From Bolinopsis microptera (lineage: Eukaryota > Ctenophora > Tentaculata > Lobata > Bolinopsidae), in contig NC_087074.1 in the NCBI RefSeq assembly GCF_026151205.1, positions 2,170,001 to 2,234,000 on the forward strand: a DNA stretch of 64,000 nt, read 5' to 3'. The notes beneath the pieces are model-generated. The model was not told where the DNA came from and made no database searches. It saw nothing but the letters and a program-made list of their open reading frames with translations. Positions 48,701-57,838 of the stretch are shown here, piece by piece. The translations under genes and the position numbers were made by a program. The stretch's first letter is position 1, and every line of letters starts with the position of its first letter.

Positions 48701-51700
48701 TGCTGAAATGTTAAAGTCATACTCATCAGTGTGACATTTGCTGAAATGTTATAGTCATACTTATCAGTGTGGCATTTGCTGAAATGTTATAGTCATACTC
48801 ATCAGTGTGGCATTTGCTGAAATGTTATAGTCATACTCATCAGTGTGGCATTTGCTGAAATGTTTTATCTCTCATACTTATCAGTGTGACATTTGCTGAA
48901 ATGTTTTATCTCTCATACTTATCAGTGTGACATTTGCTGAAATGTTCTATCCCTCATACTTATCAGTGTGGCATTTGCTGAAATGTTAAAGTCATACTCA
49001 TCAGTGTGACATTTGCTGAAATGTTATAGTCATACTTATCAGTGTGGCATTTGCTGAAATGTTATAGTCATACTCATCAGTGTGGCATTTGCTGAAATGT
49101 TATAGTCATACTTATCAGTGTGGCATTTGCTGAAATGTTCTATCCCTCATACTTATCAGTGTGGCATTTGCTGAAATGTTAAAGTCATACTCATCAGTGT
49201 GACATTTGCTGAAATGTTATAGTCATACTTATCAGTGTGGCATTTGCTGAAATGTTATAGTCATACTCATCAGTGTGGCATTTGCTGAAATGTTATAGTC
49301 ATACTTATCAGTGTGGCATTTGCTGAAATGTTATAGTCATACTCATCAGTGTGACATTTGCTGAAATGTTATAGTCATACTTATCAGTGTGGCATTTGCT
49401 GAAATGTTATAGTCATACTTATCAGTGTGGCATTTGCTGAAATGTTATAGTCATACTCATCAGTGTGGCATTTGCTGAAATGTTTTATCTCTCATACTTA
49501 TCAGTGTGACATTTGCTGAAATGTTTTTTTGCTGGCGGATTTTATTTTTGTTTAGTTTTGAATTCATCACAATTGTAAGATTGCATAATTTTGAAAATGC
49601 ACTTTTATGTTATTAAACTATTACAGAAAGTGATGCATAGAATTTTTAAATACTGGCGAAGTTTTTTTCCTACTTTATAGTTGTATATGCAACTCATAAA
49701 TTATTATAAAAAACAAATCTTACGAAAGTCATTGCAACGGAGCCACGTGATGATATCATAGTCGCATCTCTGCTCTCGTACCCCGTATTCACATTCAGAT
49801 ATGGTCTGATCGTCTGGCCGACACCTCATTCCGTCCATTTGAATAGGTCCTGTGTTGTTTTCCAGCCACAATCTACGGGTTTTATATTATATAAAGGCAA
49901 ACAAATTTTACTGGTAAAGTGATATTGGACTTAGCTGGATGTTAAGAAGGGTCGGAAAGGGTTACCCAGGAATGCCCGGTAGGGGTCTGTGGAGTGTTAC
50001 CTAGGGGTGCTGGTAAGTAGGGTAACTTAGTTACCAACACCCCTAGTTACCAGCACCCCTAGTTACCAGCACCTCTAGTTACCAGGTACATTAGTTACCA
50101 ACACCCCTAGTTACCAGGTAACTAGCATGACTGACGGATAACCTTCAAAGCTTTATTATAATCATTAAAATATATCACCTGATGTTATAGTCTATTTTTT
50201 CTGGCTTTCTTTCCCATTGACCAGATTGGTATCCGAAATGCTTGCAGAGCAAGTTTGCAGCTTCTCCATTTAGATCGTTGATACAGGCAGTTCCTACTTG
50301 ATCCATTCCACTGTGTCTATTAATAAACGTAACTGTGATAAGGCCATTAGCTCCAGGTCGGATTTTTGTGGAGTTTACTGGATAGAGATTTTGTAGTTCA
50401 AATTCTTTAAATTCCCAGACATCTTCTGAAAGTTTGAAATAGCGAAAAGTCTAATATTGGATTATAATATAATAAATATAATCTATTACGTATTACTTAT
50501 TATTAAAATGTTCATAACATTGATCCAGTTAACGACTTAGGAGCTACAAAATAAAAACCATTTATGCACCAAAATGATATAAATTTGGTACCAAAATGAT
50601 ATATAGTTGGTAACAAAATGATATATATGGTTGGTAACAAAATGATATAAAGTTGGTACCAAAATGATATAAAGTTGGTTCTTCGTTTTTCTTGGACCGA
50701 TCAAATTTCATCTCGACGACGTTGCTCCCCCAGGAAAGGGCATTCCACTTTTTATCATTGCATGTTTTAGAAGACGCTGTGACGTCAAGTACTGCCACCC
50801 CGTTGCAGGACACAGCAATTCTCATTCCTCGTTTCTCAATACTCCACAGTCTGTGTAACTCCGTGGGTACACGCGTATCGAAAGGGCGTGACTTTTTCAT
50901 ACACTTGTCCAACTTATATTTGCTTTTAGACTCAAAGAATATAGTGATTCCACTAACAAATTCGTTACTTTCATTAAAGAATCGAATTTCTAGTTTTTTC
51001 CCACTGTCCACTGCGATGCTTGTTTTTACGTGTAAGTAACATGCTTCCAGAAAAACAGGAATGAAAGGTTTTTTCTTGAAATCGTAGCTCGTCCAGATCT
51101 CTGTAAAATACAGTACTATTGCTGTTGTGTTGTAAAATGTAAGGTACTACTGTAAGGTACTACTGTAAGGTACTACTGTAAGGTACTACTGTAAGGTACT
51201 ACTGTAAGGTACTACTGTAAAGTGTAAGGTACTACTGTAAGATACTACTGTAAGGTACTACTGTAAGGTACTACTGTAAGGTACTACTGTAAGGTACTAC
51301 TGTAAGGTACTACTGTAAGGTTCTACTGTAAGGTACTACTGTAAGGTACTACTGTAAGGTACTACTGTAAGGTACTACTGTAAGGTACTACTGTAAGGTA
51401 CTACTGTAAGGTACTACTGTAAGGTACTACTGCAAGGTACTACTGTAAGGTACTACTGTAAGGTACTACTGTAAGGTACTACTGCAAGGTACTACTGTAA
51501 GGTACTACTGCAAGGTACTACTGTAAGGTACTACTGTAAGGTACTACTGTAAGGTACTACTGTAAGGTACTACTGTAAGGTACTACTGTAAGGTACTACT
51601 GTAAGGTACTACTGTAAGGTACTACTGTAAGGTACTACTGTAAGGTACTACTGTAAGGTACTACTGTAAGGTACTACTGTAAGGTACTACTGCAAGGTAC

Positions 51701-53399
51701 TACTGTAAGGTACTACTGTAAGGTACTACTGTAAGGTACTACTGCAAGGTACTACTGTAAGGTACTACTGCAAGGTACTACTGTAAGGTACTACTGTAAG
51801 GTACTACTGTAAGGTACTACTGTAAGGTACTACTGTAAGGTACTACTGTAAGGTACTACTGTAAGGTACTACTGTAAGGTACTACTGTAAGGTACTACTG
51901 TAAGGTACTACTGTAAGGTACTACTGTAAGGTACTACTGTAAGGTACTACTGTAAAGTGTAAGGTACTACTGTAAGGTACTACTGTAAGGTACTACTGTA
52001 AGGTACTACTGTAAGGTACTACTGTAAGGTACTACTGTAAGGTACTACTGTAAGGTACTACTGTAAGGTACTACTGTAAGGTACTACTGTAAGGTACTAC
52101 TGTAAGGTACTACTGTAAGGTACTACTGTAAGGTACTACTGTAAGGTACTACTGTAAGGTACTACTGTAAGGTACTACTGTAAGGAACTACTGTAAGGTA
52201 CTACTGTAAGGTACTACTGTAAGGTACTACTGTAAGGTTCTACTGTAAGGTACTACTGTAAGGTACTACTGTAAGGTAGGACTTGGCTCTACGAACTCAA
52301 ATTATCCTTTTCATGTGTTTCTCTACTAGATAAAAAGAGCCTCACGCCGACAAACAAAGAGTTAAATAATTTATTAAAAAGGATTACAGACCCTGATCAT
52401 TAGTAAAGATATAAAAACAACCTGAACTGTTTTTGGAGCAAGCCAGCCAGACATTGTTGCGGTGAGAGCAATTCTCTCTCGCCATCTTAAAGTTACACTT
52501 AAACAAACTCTCGGCACTCTTTATACAATCGTCCAGCTTCGTAGGAAACAAGTTGTTTTTCAACCATGTTCTGGAGGAAATTCAAACATTACGTGTTTAT
52601 AGTAAACGATATCACTGTAAGCATCACACTGTAAGCATTATACTGTAAGCATTACACTGTTAGAACTGTAAGCATCACACTGAGTATTATACTGTAAGCA
52701 CTGTAAGCACTGTAAGCATTATACTGTAAGCATTACACTGTAAGCACTGTAAGCATTACGCTATTGTCGCAACGAATACTAACTTACTAAACTTAAATCA
52801 GATTTGAGTTGGAAGACACTTAGTGACTTACTCAGAAACATATTTGAAGTTTCCAGGGTAACTGCCCCATTTGCCGGTTTCGTATCCAAGATGGTGACAA
52901 AAGAGGTTCGCTTTCCACCAGCTGAAATTACTCGCACAAATGCTGCCATTCTTTTTGTCACCATTTTCACTAGAGAGGCTGATCATCAATACGCCTTTAT
53001 TTCCTTTCACTATCTCATGGTCGCCAGACTCCTCAATCAATGCAACTTCGGTCAACTTCCAATCTGGAAATCAATTTTTTAATTAAATACTTTTAAAATT
53101 TTACAGAGTACAACAATAAATGATGGATATACAATATACATTGAATATATTATATTGAAACTATGTGCTTTTCAATCTTCAGAGTTCAACTGGTCACAGT
53201 AACAGATGCTTATAAAAACGTATCGTATAATTTATGTTTTAAGAATATAAGTAATATTGATGTTTTGATTCATTAAAAACTGAACCACTAACAACTATCA
53301 ATCTGAAGTTAACTCACCCACATCCACCCACTCGCCCCTAACAGCATGGCAGCATAGAAACAGAAGTTTGAAAATCAGGAGGCTTGTAGCGAATCCCAT
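39778..53399 (-). CDS. Receptor B: three SRCR-U-SRCR modules, hevein-like and LDLa repeats, and a C-terminal 7TM
   Basis: Seventeen exons on the minus strand: 53318-53399 (signal peptide, MGFATSLLIFKLLFLCC), 52832-53063, 52422-52570, 50660-51100, 50179-50425, 49724-49872, 48211-48430, 47928-48085, 47209-47655, 46813-47094, 46427-46575, 46016-46238, 45735-45886, 45014-45469, 43594-43827, 43287-43432 and 39778-43033. Each SRCR is split by a phase-2 intron after its first half (for example WWKANLFCHHLGYETGKWGS). The modules meet at phase 1. U domains sit at exons 4, 9 and 14. The terminal exon starts with a Cys-rich segment (CDPDGDRTCCSDIGVC, hevein-like spacing), then LDLa units (WCDGVYNCPDGSDE, CDLVNDCGDLSDEEHC), then 7TM with FFCWVPF and NSVINPLLYDN. 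From CTIT-x3-RGFLKN onward it matches receptor A. I infer a ~2,340-residue cell-surface receptor binding an extracellular ligand through SRCR and U domains. Breaks: frame shifts near 42641 and 41360, one base off in exon 10, and a one-base phase conflict at exons 15/16. If real, these would disable the gene. The split into one gene rather than two rests on phase continuity and on comparison with receptor A. Confidence 0.78.
43846..43947. repeat. ~9-bp microsatellite (CACAATGCA) in a receptor B intron
   Basis: Eleven or so copies of ACAAAATGC, ACAACGCAC and ACAATGCAC type lie just upstream (in gene sense) of the SRCR exon at 43594-43827. Confidence 0.9.
44059..44936 (+). mobile_element. Pogo-like DNA transposon remnant with 26-29-bp perfect terminal inverted repeats
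   Basis: The left end (44056-44084, TTATCGGACCTTATTTGGAC...) is the exact reverse complement of 44911-44939, and a TA sits at each outer border, as expected for Tc1/mariner/pogo insertion. Inside, 44267-44480 reads LLVYDVFKGHL and VVPANMTNLFQPLDITVN, matching the DDE region of pogo/Tigger transposases (xxFDxFxGH, VPANxTxxLQPLDxxVN). A downstream frame (from 44535) has KIKPLHAEWLVK, also typical. The N-terminal DNA-binding region and most of the catalytic core are missing and stops intervene, so this copy is not autonomous. It sits in the receptor B intron between exons 14 and 15. Confidence 0.8.
45540..45656. mobile_element. Diverged solo end of the same pogo-like element
   Basis: Read on the minus strand, this matches about the first 110 bp of the element at 44059, including GGACATTA, GAACGCTGG-like, TAGCGTTTAT and GTTCAAATAAAGTC, with many substitutions. 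It lies in the adjacent receptor B intron, so the family has inserted at least twice here. Confidence 0.65.
46625..46795. repeat. ~33-bp intronic repeat, about 5 copies
   Basis: Units contain TATGCTAGGTTGAATTATAT and TATATTCTGGGT. One unit is a shortened variant. It lies in the phase-2 intron inside the fourth SRCR domain of receptor B. Confidence 0.9.
47005..47055 (-). repeat. CT-rich microsatellite inside SRCR exon 10 of receptor B
   Basis: On the minus strand a run of CTCTC/CTTCTCC replaces the short linker seen in the paralogous exon at 50179-50425. The exon is 282 nt (0 mod 3), while the other well-behaved SRCR first-half exons (232, 247, 220, 223 nt) are 1 mod 3. The reading frame before the tract therefore does not match the SRCR frame after it. 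Confidence 0.8.
47720..47762. repeat. 17-bp-arm hairpin in a receptor B intron
   Basis: CGGAGCTCAGTCTGTCA at 47720-47736 pairs with 47746-47762 with one mismatch across a 9-base loop. Confidence 0.75.
48421..49525 (-). repeat. 38-bp array made of the acceptor and first codons of SRCR exon 7
   Basis: On the minus strand each unit reads AACATTTCAG|CAAATGCC followed by ACACTGAT(A/G)AGTATGA. That is the end of the intron plus the first ~24 nt of the exon whose true start is 48430. About 29 copies are present. Some copies extend further into exon sequence (GAGGGATAGAAC or GAGAGATAAAAC), marking them as older or longer duplications. 38 bp is not a multiple of 3, so upstream acceptors would change the frame. 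Confidence 0.9.
49995..50125. repeat. ~22-bp GTTACCAG/CACCCCTA intronic repeats
   Basis: Five or six irregular copies of AGTTACCAGCACCCCT and variants in the intron inside SRCR domain 2 of receptor B. They share the GTTACC core. Confidence 0.85.
50575..50690 (-). repeat. ~22-bp array of U-domain exon 4 donor junctions
   Basis: On the minus strand the exon end and donor, TTATATCATTTTG|GTACCAA, occur five times in succession. The junction base pairs vary: GTACC (true, 50660), TTACC, TTACC, GTACC and GTGCA. The last copy ends the array near 50575. Confidence 0.85.
51135..52275 (-). repeat. 13-bp minisatellite (AAGGTACTACTGT), about 87 copies
   Basis: Nearly invariant. It fills the intron just upstream (gene sense) of the U-domain exon at 50660-51100. 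On the minus strand each unit contains CCTTACAG, similar to the real acceptor TATTTTACAG of that exon. A block with CTGCAAGG variants appears twice in the same spacing, so part of the array was itself duplicated. Confidence 0.95.
52610..52760. repeat. Irregular ACTGTAAGCATTA repeats
   Basis: About 11 copies of CACTGTAAGCATTA and shorter forms in the intron that splits SRCR domain 1 of receptor B. Confidence 0.85.
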
Positions 53400-53516
53400 T
53401 CCTTTCAATTTTCAAACTGAACTTGGCAATTTTATCAAATGATGCTGAGTATAACTGAGTAACTGACTAACTTCCTACTTTTTATAACTACCACCACGTA
53501 CTTAACTACACAGTTA

Positions 53517-54437
53517 GTACACTGTAGTACTAAGTACACTATAGTACTAAGTACACTGTAGTACTACGTACACTGTAGTACTAAGTACACTGTAGTACTA
53601 CGTACACTGTAGTACTACGTACACTGTAGTACTAAGTACACTGTAGTACTAAGTACACTGTAGTACTAAGTACACTGTAGTACTACGTACACTGTAGTAC
53701 TAAATACACTGTAGTACTAAGTACACTGTAGTACTACGTACACTGTAGTACTAAGTACACTGTAGCACTAAGTACACTGTAGTACTAAGTACACTGTAGT
53801 ACTAAGTACACTGTAGTACTAAGTGCACTGTATTACTAAGTACACTGTAGTACTAAGTGCACTGTACTTGTAGTACTAAGTACACTGTAGTACTAAGTAC
53901 ACTGTAGTACTAAGTACACTATAGTACTAAGTACACTGTAGTACTAAGTACACTGTAGTACTAAGTACACTGTAGTACTAAGTACACTGTAGTACTAAGT
54001 ACACTGTAGTACTACGTACACTGTAGTACTAAGTACACTGTAGTACTACGTACACTGTAGTACTAAGTACACTGTAGTACTAAGTACACTGTAGTACTAA
54101 GTACACTGTAGTACTAAGTACACTGTAGTACTAAGTACACTGTAGTACTACGTACACTGTAGTACTAAGTACACTGTAGTACTACGTACACTGTAGTACT
54201 AAGTACACTGTAGTACTAAGTACACTGTAGTACTAAGTACACTGTAGTACTAAGTACACTGTAGTACTAAGTGCACTGTAGTACTAAGTACACTGTAGTA
54301 CTAAGTACACTGTAGTACTAAGTACACTGTAGTACTAAGTACACTGTAGTACTACGTACACTGTAGTACTAAGTACACTGTCGTTATAAGTACACTGTAG
54401 CACTAAGTACACTGTAGCACTAAGTACACTGTAGTAG
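53517..54437. repeat. 17-bp minisatellite (GTAGTACTAAGTACACT), about 54 copies, upstream of receptor B
   Basis: The unit contains GTAC twice and the near-palindrome AGTACTAAGTACT. AAGTACA and ACGTACA variants alternate in a partly ordered way. It starts about 120 bp upstream of the receptor B start codon, so it lies in or next to the promoter. Confidence 0.95.
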
Positions 54438-56712
54438 TGTCAAGATGCACAATGACTTGGCACCTTAGTTAAGAAATTTGGCCTGAAGCTTAGTCTCTAG
54501 ATATGAACGACTCTGAGCAGTACAGGTACTTAAAATTTGACGAAGGAATTGGCTTGCAATAATTTGCTCTAAATTCTCAAAAGTGTATTATATATAATAT
54601 ACAGTGTATAATAGTGTTTAGAGTCTTGAATAACAAGTAAAAGCTGACTATCATAATTAAATAAATAATCAAATAAAAGTTCTAAACAAGGGGTATAGTA
54701 GTTAAAAACGACGCGGCCAAGTCTAATCTTTCCTTAATCTTAATATTAGGAAATTTATTTAATAAAACAAATTACCCTAATATATAAAACAAATAACTTA
54801 ATCATTAATGTCAAAACTTCACTGTAGTTTTTGCCAATATTTCTTGTCATAATGATAAACTAAATTACGGAAATAGTAGAGAAAAAGAGAAATAAATGAA
54901 AGTCCAGCTAAACTAGTTCAATTTGTACCCCCTCCACAGCCACATTACTTATTAATTATTAAGCTCCCCCATTGTTTTATCAAGTGTTTTTTCAGCCTGC
55001 TGAACGTTAGCTGACTAAGTCTCACGGTACGTAATAACTGAACCATTTCCCTTTATTGTTGAAATCATTATATAACTGTAACGACAAATGATTTGCCTGA
55101 ATTGAGGTGTTTAGAATTACAGTCCTATATATTTCTTTTTTAAATCTCTAATCTATGTATCATCAAATTACACTTTACCAACGCGACTCGATCATTATTA
55201 TGATGCCAAAACAATATTTTTTGTTTTATAATTCAATTCAAAATTTTGAATTATGAACGTAAATTTTATGTAGAAAAATGACGAGAAGATTCGACGCTAA
55301 GAAAAAAAATTATGGCCCTAGCTATAGATGATTGGTAACCAACAAAAATGGTTGGTATAAATTGTAACGTCGCTAACATTAACAGATGGTTGGTGATGCA
55401 CTGATTACAGTTCTCCAGCCTCTTAGCCTCATATTGAGTCTCGCTTGAAGTTAAATCGTGAAACAGCCGCGTTTTTTTCTTTGTGCAATATACTAAAACA
55501 GCTAATAATTTTATACTTTTTCATCGTTTTTCCGTTCCTTTAAGCGACGCCATGTGCTGGCTTTTAGCGGGAGCGCCATGTACTGGAACGATCACGGATC
55601 AGTGGTGAGACAAATGACTACACAATACGGGGGGGGGGGGGGGGGGGGGATCATACACTTAGTACCGGACATCACGTTGGTGGGTGGGTCGTTTTTTCTT
55701 CTAAAAAGACAGTGAGTACATGGTACTAACTGGTGGGTCTACTGCCCATTTTCCAGAAAAACAGTTAGTACATTGCATGGTACTAAAGGGGGTGTCTAAC
55801 CCCAAAAAACCCAATTTACCTCTAATTTCAATTTTGGGAATGGGTTTTGAGGTTTTTTAAAGTTTTTTTTTGGGTTTTTTTTTTATTTTTAAAATTTTGT
55901 TAAGTCTTCCTTTAAAGTTTAAATGAGCAAAAAACAGTTAGATTTTTCGACAGTTAGTACCGCAAAAGGCGGCAAAAGGGGTGGGTGTCTTACGTATTAT
56001 CCAAAAAAACAGTTAGTACCGCAAAGGGGGTGGGTGGGTCTAGTGAAAAATATCCAAAACTACACTTAGTCGACGTGATGTCCGGCACTTGGTACCTGAT
56101 CAAACTGAGGTGGACGTCAGTTCATGAGATTGTGAATTTGAAACTGACAATTACTTGTCGATTACCAAAATGCACGATGATCATCAAAGTTGTGGTTGGT
56201 ACACCTGTTTTCTAAGTCAGTTAAGTATAACGATAAAGGTGTAGTGAATCTTTGTATAGTGTGGTTCATGTCGATCGGCGTTTGCACGATAAATTAGACA
56301 TGATCTGAGATCTCACTAACAGTAACAGTAATCTGCCACACATACTGTTTATATAACATTTATATACTGTTTATATAATATTTATATTTAATACAGTAGT
56401 GTAACATTTTTAAGTGGATATGCCAATAAGACACAGACATATTGTTTGAGAAGCTTAGGTAGAGTCTTTACAAGTCAGGTGCACTGTTACACAGGTAGTG
56501 CAGTCAATTCATTTGCATTTATTTGTAAGCAGATTTACATTTATCGAAGGATATGGTCTGGATGAAGAAGTAAATAAGCTTTGTTACAATGATTTATCAA
56601 TAATATCAAATGTTTATCCATTTACAACAGTGCAACCAAAATACTAGATAAAATTAACTATTGAGAGTCAAGCAAAATAATATTACAACAACTAAACGCC
56701 CGCCTAACTTCA
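54438..56712. other. Intergenic between receptor B and BCAS3-like gene
   Basis: No supported gene. A G run of about 21 bases lies at 55629-55649. 55650-56070 holds degenerate repeats around ACAGTTAGTACCGCAAAGG and GGTGGGTGGGTC. A 76-codon open frame near 55985 is not protein-like. Confidence 0.4.
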
Positions 56713-56824
56713 TTATGGTAACCAGGTAACCATGGTAACCAGGTAACCAGGTAACCATGGTAACCAGGTAACCAGGTAACCAGGTAACCAGGTAACCAGG
56801 TAACCAGGTAACCAGGTAACCATA
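56713..56824. repeat. GGTAACCA tandem repeat
   Basis: Units of 8 bp (GGTAACCA) and variants such as GGTAACCATGGTAACC. The minus strand reads as GTTACC units. It is another member of the GTAAC-core group. Confidence 0.95.
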
Positions 56825-57838
56825 GTAACTATACTTTAACAATAATATAACACTTTCTATTCTGAAATAATCTAGCTACCGTGATTAATATAAACAATAC
56901 ATAAGATTGAAACTCATAGCTGAAACTACCCACTATCTAAATCCCTTAATATCATGATATACTAACTCCTGTGGCCGGCAGTTATTAGGTGCAGGATTAC
57001 TTCTCACGTTAACGTGACGAAAGAAAAATTAATTTTTAAATCTCAATCTATTAATTTCAATTCACTAAACAAAAAATATCAAAACTGACTTCCAGTCCTT
57101 ACAAATAAACTCTCTAATGATAGCACGAGCCGATTGAAGCCAGCTAACCAAACATTTGCAATAATTATATCAGATTTTAACTTTGCTGAGCATTAACGAG
57201 ATAAGAACTTAAGAAATGTGCCCATTAACATTTCCCATATATTACAAGAATGTATTATCATAATAAATATATATTTAATAATTATAATTCAAATTACGAT
57301 TTACTGAGTGCTGTAAAATAATAACACCCATTCAAAGATTTCTTGAACTTCTTAAACTACCAGTATTGCTAGAAATTATAATAGATTACATTACATTGTA
57401 AGCACTGTAATAGATTCATCATAATTTCTATAGAGCAAAAAAGGACTAATTTATTGAAGAAAATTGCATTATATAATTTAGAAACATTGCCCAAGCCTTC
57501 ATTATAAACAATAACAATAACAAAAACTACATTTAAGTTCAATAACACTTAGTATTTACTAAAATCGTACAAACTTCTATATTCTTGGAGAGCACCATCA
57601 CATGCAAAATTAATTATTTAATTAATTAACTAATTATTTAATTAATTAACTAATAATTGTCTCTTATTGATACGTGCTTTAGTGTGATTACCACAGCAAA
57701 CTCTCCAGGGGTATTAATAGGAACTCTCAGTATATAAGTTCCCTCCAGTTACCATGGTTAAACAATACCATTTAGTTACTTTCAATATTTCAGTATTTTC
57801 CTCCCAGCTGCTTCAATTCTAGCTGCTCTGCAAATCCT
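56825..57838. other. Intergenic 3' flank of the BCAS3-like gene
   Basis: AT-rich sequence with no coding exon. It should hold the BCAS3-like 3' UTR. Confidence 0.4.
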
